Shown: positions 36,374 to 44,559 of the stretch, in pieces
Layout: each line of letters begins with the position of its first letter
How positions within the stretch are numbered: position 1 is the first letter of the stretch
Origin: Mycolicibacterium sp. MU0053
GTDB taxonomy: Bacteria; Actinomycetota; Actinomycetes; Mycobacteriales; Mycobacteriaceae
Assembly: GCF_963378095.1 (NCBI RefSeq)
Contig: NZ_OY726397.1
Span: 1,550,001-1,614,000, forward strand
DNA: 64,000 nt
Direction: 5' to 3'
Notes under the pieces: model-generated
What the model was told of the DNA's origin: nothing
Database searches by the model: none
The model's input: the letters and a program-made list of their open reading frames with translations, nothing else
Made by a program: the position numbers and the translations under genes

Positions 36374-36500
36374 CATGATCGAGTACGGCACTTGCACGCC
36401 GCGGCCGGCGCGGTCCTCGTGCTGAAGTTCTTGGAGAAAACCCTGGTTCGCGCGGCAGTCCCGCAGCGGATGCTGAAGCCCGGAACGTAACGGAAGGTCC

Positions 36501-37676
36501 ATGATGTCCAGTCAGTCCACCGCAGCCACGCTCTACCCGACTGCCGGTTTCGGAGCCCCCAAAGATCGCCGCGGCCACGCGTCCGGCGATCTCGGCCTGC
36601 CCGCGGGCACCGTGGTGTTCTCCGCCGACAACCACATCTCGGTGGCCGAGGACATCTTCTACGACCGCTTCCCCGAGGAACTCAAGGGCGCCGCGCCGCG
36701 CATCTGGTACGAGGACGGCGCCTACATGGTGGGGATGAAGGGCAAGGCCTGGACCGGCGGCGATTTCGGCCGCGTGCTGATGCAGTACGACGACCTGGCC
36801 GGTGCCGCGACCAACAACATCGAAGCGCGTATCCGGGAGCTCAAAGAGGACGGCATCGACAAGGAACTGGCCTTCCCGAACGCGGTGCTGGCCCTGTTCC
36901 ACTACCCGGACAAGGCGTTGCGCGAACGGGTCTTTCGCATCTACAACGAGCACATCGCCGATCTGCAGGAGCGCTCGAACGGCCGCTTCTACGGTGTCGG
37001 GCTGATCAACTGGTGGGATCCGAAAGGCACCCGCAGCACGCTCGAAGAGCTGAAGGCGTTGGGACTCAAGACCTTTTTGCTGCCGTTGAACCCCGGTAAG
37101 GACGACGACGGCAACATCTACGATTACGGCAGCCTGGCGATGGACGCGGTCTGGGACGAGATCGAGGCCGCCGGTCTGCCGGTCAGTCACCACATCGGCG
37201 AAACGCCGCCGAAGACTCCGTGCGAACACAACAGCGTCGTGGTCGGCATGATGATCAACGTCGACTCGTTCCGCGAGCAGTTCGCCAAGTATCTGTTCTC
37301 CGGAATCCTGGACCGGCACCCGCAGCTGAAGGTCGGCTGGTTCGAGGGCGGTATCGCCTGGGTGCCGACGGCGCTGCAGGATGCCGAACACATGCTCGCG
37401 TCCTACCGGCACATGTTCAATCACGAACTCCAGCACGATATCCGGTACTACTGGAACAACCACATGAGCGCGTCGTTCATGGTCGATCCGCTCGGCCTGC
37501 GGCTGATCGACGACATCGGGGTGGACAACGTGATGTGGTCCAGCGACTACCCACACAACGAGAGCACGTTCGGCTACTCGGAGAAATCGCTGGCGACGGT
37601 GGTCGAGGCGGTCGGCCCCGACAATGCCGTAAAGATCGTCAGCACCAACGTCCAGAAGTTCCTGGGCCTGCAATGA
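36501..37676 (+). CDS. Amidohydrolase-2 family metal-dependent hydrolase (ACMSD-like fold)
   Basis: 391 residues of PF04909, related to aminocarboxymuconate-semialdehyde decarboxylase. FSADNHI stands in place of the usual HxH near 46, with metal-site His in SHHIGE near 231 and the Asp in WSSDYPH near 349. Members hydrolyse or decarboxylate carboxylic acids. It is the first gene of a tightly coupled operon (overlaps the M24 gene by ATGA). A related but distinct amidohydrolase is at 51008. Confidence 0.87.
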   Translation: MMSSQSTAATLYPTAGFGAPKDRRGHASGDLGLPAGTVVFSADNHISVAEDIFYDRFPEELKGAAPRIWYEDGAYMVGMKGKAWTGGDFGRVLMQYDDLAGAATNNIEARIRELKEDGIDKELAFPNAVLALFHYPDKALRERVFRIYNEHIADLQERSNGRFYGVGLINWWDPKGTRSTLEELKALGLKTFLLPLNPGKDDDGNIYDYGSLAMDAVWDEIEAAGLPVSHHIGETPPKTPCEHNSVVVGMMINVDSFREQFAKYLFSGILDRHPQLKVGWFEGGIAWVPTALQDAEHMLASYRHMFNHELQHDIRYYWNNHMSASFMVDPLGLRLIDDIGVDNVMWSSDYPHNESTFGYSEKSLATVVEAVGPDNAVKIVSTNVQKFLGLQ

Positions 37677-38929
37677 CCACGTCGACGCACTCGGGCGTGA
37701 CCTCGATCATCCGGAACGGATTGAGTCACTTCGAAATTCCCGATGTGCCCGACCTGACCCGGATGCGCCGCGAGATCAGCGCCCGGCTGCGCGCCGCGAT
37801 GGGCGAGCACGGCGTCGACGCGCTGATCCTGCTGGGCAACGGCAACGTCGTGTACGCGACCGGCGCCAGCTGGCCGCTGCTCGATGCCGGGCTGTCCCAT
37901 GTCGAGCGGCCGGTGGCCGTCGTGCTCGTCGACGACGAGTATCCGCACCTGTTCATGCCGGTGCGCGAGGGTGCGCCGTTGGAGACCGATCTGCCCGAGG
38001 ACCATCTGCACCCGGCGGTCTACCTCGAGTTCGAAGAGGGAGTAGCGCATTTCGGCCGGTCGCTGACCGAGCTTATCAGGCTCGGCGCCACGGTCGCCGT
38101 CGACGAGTTGACCGGCGCCATGCGCCGCGCCGGGGCCGCGCTGTTCCCGGGTGGCCCGCCCGTGGATGCCGCGCCGGTGGTCGGTACCGCCAAGTTGGTG
38201 AAGACGCCCGACCAGATCGCGTGCGTGCGGCGCGCCTGCCGGATCACCGAAGATGCGATGATCGACGTGCAGAGGTCGCTGGTGCCGGGGGTGCGCCAGA
38301 TCGACCTGTCCGCGCAGTTCGTGCGCCGCGCCTTCGAACTGGGCGCCACCGCCAACATGCTCGAGGCCATCTGGCAGGTCATGCCCACCAGCAAGGCGGC
38401 CGGCACCTGGACCACCCACGGTGATCTGGCGCTGCCGCTGCTGACCACCGAACGCGAACTGGACCGGGGCGACGTGCTGTGGACCGACGTGTCGATCACC
38501 TACAACGGCTACTGCTCGGACTGGGGTCGCACCTGGGTGGTGGGGCAGGACCCCACCGCACGCCAGCACGCCCAGTTCCACCAGTGGCGGGATCTTCTCG
38601 AGGCCGTGCTGTCGGTGACCAAGGCCGGCGCCACCGCCGGTGACCTGGCGCGCGCGGCAATCGCCGCCAACGGCGGCCAGAAGCCATGGCTACCGCACTT
38701 CTACCTGGGACACGGCATCGGGTCGAATGCGGCCGAAATGCCGATGATCGGAACCGATCTGGGCGCTGAGTTCGACGACAACTTCGTTTTCCCGGCCGGC
38801 ATGCTGCTGGTGCTGGAACCGGTGGTGTGGGAAGACGGCACGGGCGGCTATCGAAGCGAGGAGATCGTGGTCATCACCGAGGACGGTTGGATGCCGTTGA
38901 CCGACTACCCGTACGACCCCTACCGGTGA
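37673..38929 (+). CDS. M24 family protein (creatinase / Xaa-Pro peptidase fold), metal site intact
   Basis: 418 residues: N-terminal creatinase-like domain (ALILLGNGNVVYATG) and C-terminal pita-bread domain. All five M24 metal ligands are visible: Asp in WTDVSI (about 271), Asp in CSDWGRT (about 282), His in LGHGIG (about 347), Glu in LVLEPVV (about 381) and Glu in RSEE (about 396). Active hydrolase expected, on a C-N bond or possibly a non-peptide substrate. ATG overlaps the amidohydrolase stop. Confidence 0.88.
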   Translation: MTTSTHSGVTSIIRNGLSHFEIPDVPDLTRMRREISARLRAAMGEHGVDALILLGNGNVVYATGASWPLLDAGLSHVERPVAVVLVDDEYPHLFMPVREGAPLETDLPEDHLHPAVYLEFEEGVAHFGRSLTELIRLGATVAVDELTGAMRRAGAALFPGGPPVDAAPVVGTAKLVKTPDQIACVRRACRITEDAMIDVQRSLVPGVRQIDLSAQFVRRAFELGATANMLEAIWQVMPTSKAAGTWTTHGDLALPLLTTERELDRGDVLWTDVSITYNGYCSDWGRTWVVGQDPTARQHAQFHQWRDLLEAVLSVTKAGATAGDLARAAIAANGGQKPWLPHFYLGHGIGSNAAEMPMIGTDLGAEFDDNFVFPAGMLLVLEPVVWEDGTGGYRSEEIVVITEDGWMPLTDYPYDPYR

Positions 38930-38937
38930 GCCGAACC

Positions 38938-38964
38938 ATGAGCACCGAAGGCGGCGACGAGTGA
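38938..38964 (+). other. Eight-codon decoy of the next gene's start (MSTEGGDE)
   Basis: CCATGAGCACCGAAGGCG here is nearly repeated at the true start of the next gene (CCATGAGCACCGAGGCG at 39024-39040). The first copy runs into a stop after eight codons. Probably a local duplication; whether the mini-frame is translated is unknown. Confidence 0.5.
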
Positions 38965-38976
38965 GGAACGAGCGAG

Positions 38977-39012
38977 GCCCGGAGCGAGGCCCGGAGCGAG
39001 GCCCGGAGCGAG
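38977..39012. repeat. Three tandem 12-bp repeats GCCCGGAGCGAG
   Basis: Three perfect copies in a row, 13 bp before the ATG of the second M24 gene, between the two copies of its start region. The sequence after them (GAGGAGCC) supplies the ribosome-binding site. Confidence 0.9.
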
Positions 39013-39025
39013 GAGGAGCCGAGCC

Positions 39026-40186
39026 ATGAGCACCGAGGCGAACTCCCGAGCCCGTACCGAGATCGAAGCCGACGACCCCGCCCTGCGCCACGCCCGGCGC
39101 AAGCGTGCGCTGGCCCAGATGACCGCCCACGATCTCGACATCCTGGTGTTGGGCCGGCAAGCCAATGTGCGGTATGTGACGGGGGCGCCGCAACTGTGGG
39201 TCGCGGGCACCCGCCCGTTCGGCCCGATCTGCAGCCTGGTCCGCGCCAGCGGCGACATTCATCTCAACAGCACCTGGGACGAGGGTATCCCCGAGGAGAT
39301 CCCGCACGAGAATCTCTACGGTTTGGCCTGGAACCCCATGACACTGATCGAGGTGTTGCAGGCCATCAGGGGTGCCGAGAGCTTCCGGCGGGTCGGGACC
39401 GATGCTCTGACACCGACGTTCGCCAAGCTGCTGCCGATGGCGTTTCCCAACGCCGACCTCGTCGACGGCGAGTACGCGATGCGCGAGGCGCGCCGGATCA
39501 AGACGCCGGAGGAGGTCGACGCCTTGCGCGCCGCGCTGCGGGTGGCGGAGCACGGTCTGGCGGCGGCGGTCGCCCAAGTGCGCCCGGGGACCACCGAGCG
39601 GGCCTTGGCCGGAGCGCTGATGGAGGCCGAGGCCGCCGGCGGGGTCAGCACGCCGGCGACCCAGGATTCGGCCTGGATCACCGCCAAGGACACCGCCTGG
39701 CGACGGGCGGCCGGGGACGGTCGGTTGCGCGACGGCGACCTGGTCGCGGTGTCCGCCGGGGTGCTCGCCGGCGGCTATGTGGCCGAGGTGGCCCGCACCT
39801 GGCCGGTCGGCGAGGTCACCGACCCGGCGGCCGTCGAGGCGCTGTATTCCCGCCGGAATCGGCTGTGGGACTTGCTCGTCGAGGCCTGTCGGGCCGGCAA
39901 TCCGGCCAGCGCACTACTGACCGCCCATGCCACAGCCGGTGAGCCGGTGCCGCCGACTCCGGTGGCCCACGGACTCGGACTCGGCTTCGACACCCCGGTG
40001 GTCACCCCACAACTGTCGGCCACCGCCGATGCCGAGGTCCTCGAGGAGGGCATGGTGCTGGCGGTGACCGCGCATGTGTGGGAGCCGGGTATCGGCGCGG
40101 TGTTCACGCGCGACGCGGTGTTGATCACCGCCGGCGACGCCGAGGTACTGTCCGATAGTCCATCCTGGTCGCACCCCACCAACTGA
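39026..40186 (+). CDS. M24-fold protein with destroyed metal site (pseudoenzyme)
   Basis: 386 residues with the same two-domain fold as its neighbour (LGRQANVRYVTGA; VARTWPVG). Aligning by eye, four of five metal ligands are lost: Asp to Ser (VAVSAG, about 243), Asp to Glu (YVAEVART, about 254), Glu to Thr (LAVTAHVW, about 347) and Glu to Arg (FTRDAV, about 361); only the His in VAHGLGLG remains. Catalysis by the standard mechanism is not expected. It may be a regulatory partner of the intact M24 protein or bind a small molecule. Confidence 0.85.
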   Translation: MSTEANSRARTEIEADDPALRHARRKRALAQMTAHDLDILVLGRQANVRYVTGAPQLWVAGTRPFGPICSLVRASGDIHLNSTWDEGIPEEIPHENLYGLAWNPMTLIEVLQAIRGAESFRRVGTDALTPTFAKLLPMAFPNADLVDGEYAMREARRIKTPEEVDALRAALRVAEHGLAAAVAQVRPGTTERALAGALMEAEAAGGVSTPATQDSAWITAKDTAWRRAAGDGRLRDGDLVAVSAGVLAGGYVAEVARTWPVGEVTDPAAVEALYSRRNRLWDLLVEACRAGNPASALLTAHATAGEPVPPTPVAHGLGLGFDTPVVTPQLSATADAEVLEEGMVLAVTAHVWEPGIGAVFTRDAVLITAGDAEVLSDSPSWSHPTN

Positions 40187-40222
40187 TCACTGAATCGACC
40201 CCGGCACAAAGGAGTTCACGCA

Positions 40223-41200
40223 ATGGCGCCGTCTCAGCAGAGACCTGAGCCCGAGGAGATCATCCTCTACGAGAAGGACCCGAAGACCAAGATCGCGACC
40301 ATCACCTTCAACCGACCGGAGTTCCTGAACGCACCGACATCGTTGGCCCGGTTGCGCTATGCCGACGTGCTGCGCGCCGCCAACGCGGACAACGACGTCA
40401 AGGTGGTGATCATCCGCGGTGTGGGGGACAACCTGGGCAGCGGCGCCGATCTGCCGGAATTCATGGAGGGCAACGACAATCCGGCGGTCCGGCTCGCCGA
40501 GTTGCGGCTGGAGGACCCGGACATCGCAGGCGAGGGCGGCGTGAGCTATCCGCCGAAGGGCACGTTCCGTAACGGCGCCACCATCTCGTCCTGGTACGCC
40601 AACTCGCAGGCCGGCAACCGCGCCTTGCAGGACTTCAAGAAGATCAGCATCGTCGAGGCGAAGGGGTACTGCTACGGCTGGCACTTCTACCAGTGCGCCG
40701 ACGCCGACCTGGTGATCTCCAGCGACGACGCGCTCTTCGGGCATCCGTCCTTCCGCTACCACGGCTGGGGCCCGCGAATGTGGACCTGGGTGCAGATGAT
40801 GGGGCTGCGCAAGTTCCAGGAGATGGTGTTCACCGGTCGGCCGTTCACCGCCGCCGAGATGTACGACTGCAACTTCCTGAACAAGGTGGTCCCCCGGGAT
40901 GAGCTCGAGGCCGAGGTCACCAAGTACGCGATGGCCTGCACCCGGAACCGCCCGGTGGACACCGTCTTTCAGCAGAAGATGTTCTTCGAGATCTTCAAAC
41001 AGCAGCAGGGCGAGTACATGGGCAGCCTGCTGTCCGCGTTCTTCGAGTCCATGGGCAACGGCGTGGCCAACGACAGCGACGACGATCTGGACATGTTCGA
41101 GTCGATCGACAGCGGCTTGTCGGCCGCGGTGAACGACAACGACAGCAAGTTCCCGCCCGAATTCCGGCTCAGCAAGAAGAACCGCAGCAAGAAGGACTAG
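40223..41200 (+). CDS. Atypical crotonase (enoyl-CoA hydratase/isomerase family)
   Basis: 325 residues, longer than typical enoyl-CoA hydratases (about 260). The crotonase fold is clear (ATITFNRPEFLNAP, VVIIRGVG, then YGWHFYQCADADLVISSDDA). Both catalytic Glu positions are changed: the GGG(C/A)E segment reads GWHFY near 152, and the PE of the second reads HPSF near 174. The C-terminus is strongly acidic then basic. It is co-transcribed with the CoA-transferase five bases on, so an acyl-CoA substrate is likely, but not simple hydration. Confidence 0.85.
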   Translation: MAPSQQRPEPEEIILYEKDPKTKIATITFNRPEFLNAPTSLARLRYADVLRAANADNDVKVVIIRGVGDNLGSGADLPEFMEGNDNPAVRLAELRLEDPDIAGEGGVSYPPKGTFRNGATISSWYANSQAGNRALQDFKKISIVEAKGYCYGWHFYQCADADLVISSDDALFGHPSFRYHGWGPRMWTWVQMMGLRKFQEMVFTGRPFTAAEMYDCNFLNKVVPRDELEAEVTKYAMACTRNRPVDTVFQQKMFFEIFKQQQGEYMGSLLSAFFESMGNGVANDSDDDLDMFESIDSGLSAAVNDNDSKFPPEFRLSKKNRSKKD

Positions 41201-41205
41201 AACCG

Positions 41206-43614
41206 GTGCAGTCACCACTTCACGGCTACACCGTCGTCGACCTGTCGTCCGGGATCGCCGGCGGCTACTGCACCAAACTGCTGGCCGACGGCGGCGCCCG
41301 GATCATCAAAGTCGAGCCGCCCGAGGGTGATCCGCTGCGCAGGTGGTCGGCCTCGGGTGCGCAGGTCGACGCCGTGGCCGGGGGACCGCTGTTCAGCTTC
41401 CTGGCCGGCGGCAAGCACAGCGTCGTCGCCGACCCCGCGGTGGACGCGGATCTTGCGGTCGTCGAAGGGCTGCTGGCGAACGCCGATGCGGTGGTGACCT
41501 CGGACGGTTCGCGGCTGGCCGGCGTCGAGGCGTTGTCGGCGCCGGCGATACTGGCCCGCCACCCGCACCTCGTGGTCACCTCGATCACGCCGTTCGGCCT
41601 GGACGGTCCGTGGAGCGGCCGGCCGGCAACGGAGTTCACGTTGCAGGCGTGGTCCGGCGGAGCCCTCGGGATCGGCCGGGGTGAGCAGCACCGCGCGCCC
41701 GCACACGTGGGCGGACAGGTGGGGGACTGGCTCGCCGGTGCCTACGCCTCTGCGTTGACCCTGGCCGCGCGCGTGGGCGGGGGTGCCCAGCTGGTCGACG
41801 TGTCGATGCTGGAGGCCCAGATCGTGGGGCTGACCTACTATCCCGTCACCTATTTCGAGATGTTGGGCCGGCCGTGGCGCACCGAACGCAGGCCGACGGT
41901 GCCCGGCGTGGCGCAGGCCGCCGACGGGCTGGTGGCCCTCGGGTGCGGCACCGCCCAGCAGTGGTGGGACCTGTGCTCGATGTCCGGGCACCAGGAATGG
42001 ATCGACGAGGAATCCACGCTGACCATCACCGAACAGGCCAACCTGCACGCCGAGGAACTGTTCGAATGGCTGCGGCACGAACAGGTCGACGACATCCGCG
42101 ATCTCGCCTCGGCCTTCCGCATTCCGAACGCGCCGGTCGGCAACGGCGAAAACGTCACGAAGATGGATCATTTCGTCGAGCGGGGCAGCTTCACCCGCAA
42201 CCCGCGGGACGGCTTCGTGCAGCCCACCCACCCCTACCGCCTGCACGGTGTGGCGCTGCGGGAACCGGAGGCGGCGCCGCGGTTGGGGCAACACACCGCC
42301 GACTATCGGGCCGCCGCGGGGTCGACGACCGCACCGTCGCCGGCGGAACCGAATCCGTTGCCGTTCGCCGGCATGCGGGTGTTGGACATGACCACGTTCT
42401 GGGCCGGTCCGTCGTGCACCCACATCCTGGCCATGCTGGGCGCGGACGTGATCCATCTGGAATCGACGCCGCGTCCCGACGGCACCCGGCTGATCGCCGG
42501 GATCCCGGCCACCGAACCGCAATGGTGGGAGCAGTCGCCGATCTTCTCCGGCCTGAACACCAACAAGAAGAGCGTGACCCTGGATTTCCAGACCGAACAG
42601 GGTCGCAACCTGCTGCGTCGGCTGATCGCGACGTGCGACGTCGTGGTCGAGAACTTTACGCCGCGGGTCATCGACCAGATCGGCCTGAACTTCGAACAGA
42701 TCCGGGAGTTGCGCCCAGACGTCGTCATGGTGCGGATGCCGGGCTTCGGACTCGACGGCCCCTGGCGCGACAACCCGGCGTTCGCCTACATCATCGAGGA
42801 CGCCTCGGGCCTGAGCTGGCTCACCGGGTATCCAGATCGCACCCCGTACGAACCGTATTCGGTCGGTGACCCCAACGCCGGCATCCACGCGCTCAACGCG
42901 CTGCTGCTGGCGTTGGAGCATCGGCGGCGCACCGGCGAAGGCGTGCTGGTGGAGGCGGCCATGGTCGATGCCGCGCTCAACATCGCCGCCGAGCAGGTGA
43001 TCGAGTACAGCGCGCACGGCGTGCTGTTGCAGCGTGCCGGCAACCGTGGACCGGCGGCCGCGCCGCAGAACATCTACCAGGCCGACGGCATCGACGAGTT
43101 CGGCCGCGACGACACCTGGGTCGCCATCGCGGTGGCCACCGACGCGCAGTGGGCCGCACTGCGCGCTGCCCTCGGATCCCCGGAGTGGGCGTTGGATCCG
43201 CAGCTGTCGAGCGCGGCGGGACGGCACGCGCAGCACGACGCCATCGACGAACACTTGTCGGACTGGTGTCGCACCCGCAGTGCCGACCAGATCGTCGAAA
43301 CACTCTGGCCCGCCGGTGTTCCCGTGGCCAAGGTGTTGCAGCCGCACCGGCAGACCGAGATTCCGCAACTGGCGCACCGCGGCTTCTTCGAGGCGGTGGA
43401 CCACCCGGTCAACGCCACCGCGCCGCACAGCACGATGCCGGCCCGATTCTCCCGGCAGCCGCTGCACCGCGCGTCGGCCCCGCTGCTCGGCGAGCACAAC
43501 GCCGAGGTGCTGGGTCAGCTCGGCCTCACCGCAGACGAGATCGCCGGCCTCGAGGCCGACGGCGTGATCGGCACCGAACCGGCGATGGGCGGCCGCAAGA
43601 AGGCGTCCACTTAG
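41206..43614 (+). CDS. Fused double CaiB/BaiF CoA-transferase
   Basis: 802 residues holding two class III CoA-transferase domains (about 1-375 and 385-790). Domain 1 begins GYTVVDLSSGIAGGYCTKLL and domain 2 begins MRVLDMTTFWAGPSCTHILA. The catalytic Asp of the family is present in domain 2 (MVDAALN, about 588) but is Glu in domain 1 (SMLEAQ, about 203). The two halves may form an internal pseudo-dimer with one normal site. It transfers CoA between carboxylates, activating a substrate without ATP. GTG start; last gene of the operon. Confidence 0.9.
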   Translation: MQSPLHGYTVVDLSSGIAGGYCTKLLADGGARIIKVEPPEGDPLRRWSASGAQVDAVAGGPLFSFLAGGKHSVVADPAVDADLAVVEGLLANADAVVTSDGSRLAGVEALSAPAILARHPHLVVTSITPFGLDGPWSGRPATEFTLQAWSGGALGIGRGEQHRAPAHVGGQVGDWLAGAYASALTLAARVGGGAQLVDVSMLEAQIVGLTYYPVTYFEMLGRPWRTERRPTVPGVAQAADGLVALGCGTAQQWWDLCSMSGHQEWIDEESTLTITEQANLHAEELFEWLRHEQVDDIRDLASAFRIPNAPVGNGENVTKMDHFVERGSFTRNPRDGFVQPTHPYRLHGVALREPEAAPRLGQHTADYRAAAGSTTAPSPAEPNPLPFAGMRVLDMTTFWAGPSCTHILAMLGADVIHLESTPRPDGTRLIAGIPATEPQWWEQSPIFSGLNTNKKSVTLDFQTEQGRNLLRRLIATCDVVVENFTPRVIDQIGLNFEQIRELRPDVVMVRMPGFGLDGPWRDNPAFAYIIEDASGLSWLTGYPDRTPYEPYSVGDPNAGIHALNALLLALEHRRRTGEGVLVEAAMVDAALNIAAEQVIEYSAHGVLLQRAGNRGPAAAPQNIYQADGIDEFGRDDTWVAIAVATDAQWAALRAALGSPEWALDPQLSSAAGRHAQHDAIDEHLSDWCRTRSADQIVETLWPAGVPVAKVLQPHRQTEIPQLAHRGFFEAVDHPVNATAPHSTMPARFSRQPLHRASAPLLGEHNAEVLGQLGLTADEIAGLEADGVIGTEPAMGGRKKAST

Positions 43615-43726
43615 CGCTCCGCCGACCTAGATCCGCCGAGCAGCGAACCTCCGGCCGAGCGTGCGTGTCCCCGGCCGACACACCGCGCAAATCACCGGGG
43701 ATGCGCCCGCTCGCGGTGGAACTCGC

Positions 43727-44539
43727 TCAGTGTTCCCAGCCGGTCGCGGCCTGCGCGTCGAAGGTGGCGTCGATGCGGTCGAACCGACGCCGGATCGAGG
43801 TGCGGGCCTCCTGATGCGGCAGCACGTACAACCGGTCGGCGAGCACGGCCTCGGCCGTCAGGCGCGCGACGTCGGCGACGTCGAGCACCCCCTCGCCGGT
43901 CATCGAGAGGTCCGCCACCTCGTCGCTGTCGCGGTCCAGCGCACGCGCCGAGGTGGCGAACAGATTGGTGGCCACCATCATCGGGCACAGCACCGAGACG
44001 CCGATGCCGTCGTCCTTGACCTCGCGCGAGAGCACCTCGGCCAGCGCGACGACGCCGTACTTGGCCACGCAATACGGCCCGAGACCGACATTGGGCACCA
44101 AGCCCGCGAACGACGCGGTGAACAGCACGTGCCCGCCCTGGCCCTGTTCGATCAGCCGCGGCAGGAACACCTCGACGCCGTGGATCGGACCCCACAGGTC
44201 GATGTCGATCATCGTCCGCCAATCCTGGTGCGACATCGCCGAAATCGGCCCGCCGAGGGCGATGCCGGCGTTGTTGAACACCACTTGGACGGCGCCGAGC
44301 AGCCGGAAGGATTCGTCGGCGAGGTGGGTCACTTGATCGCGTTGGCTGACATCGCACTGCACGCCATGAGCGTCGAACCCGTCGGCGCGCAGCGACTCGA
44401 CCGCGAGATTCAGGCTCGGCGGGTCGATGTCGGCGAGCACCACACTGGCGCCCCGGGATGCGAATTCGCGGGCGGTGGCCAAGCCGATGCCGCTGGCGCC
44501 GCCGGTCACCACCGCGCCGCGGCCGTCAAAGGTGTCCAT
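43727..44539 (-). CDS. SDR family oxidoreductase
   Basis: 270-residue classical SDR. TGGASGIG near 12-19, LADID after strand 2 (NAD preference), NNAGIALGG near 89, YCVAK near 156-160. Convergent with the CoA-transferase. A CCGGCCGA direct repeat and a weak GTGTC/GACAC hairpin lie in the 112-bp gap. Substrate unknown. Confidence 0.87.
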   Translation of the reverse strand: MDTFDGRGAVVTGGASGIGLATAREFASRGASVVLADIDPPSLNLAVESLRADGFDAHGVQCDVSQRDQVTHLADESFRLLGAVQVVFNNAGIALGGPISAMSHQDWRTMIDIDLWGPIHGVEVFLPRLIEQGQGGHVLFTASFAGLVPNVGLGPYCVAKYGVVALAEVLSREVKDDGIGVSVLCPMMVATNLFATSARALDRDSDEVADLSMTGEGVLDVADVARLTAEAVLADRLYVLPHQEARTSIRRRFDRIDATFDAQAATGWEH

Positions 44540-44559
44540 CCCGCAGATGCTAGTGACGC

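Larger units (their letters stand above)
36131..36500. promoter_or_regulatory. 370-bp divergent control region, no gene seen
   Basis: Gap between the minus-strand kinase-like operon and the plus-strand amidohydrolase operon. It contains three separate dyads (36153-36167, 36268-36286, 36359-36373) and an AT-rich patch around 36274-36305. Short open frames here show no protein-like composition or ribosome-binding site. GGAAGG at 36491-36496 serves the amidohydrolase ATG. Confidence 0.7.

Noticed and set aside
36209..36490. 93-codon open frame in the divergent gap
   Set aside because: No ribosome-binding site, overlaps operator dyads, and no protein-like pattern.
38977..39012. CRISPR-like short repeats
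   Set aside because: Only three 12-bp units in direct tandem with no spacers.
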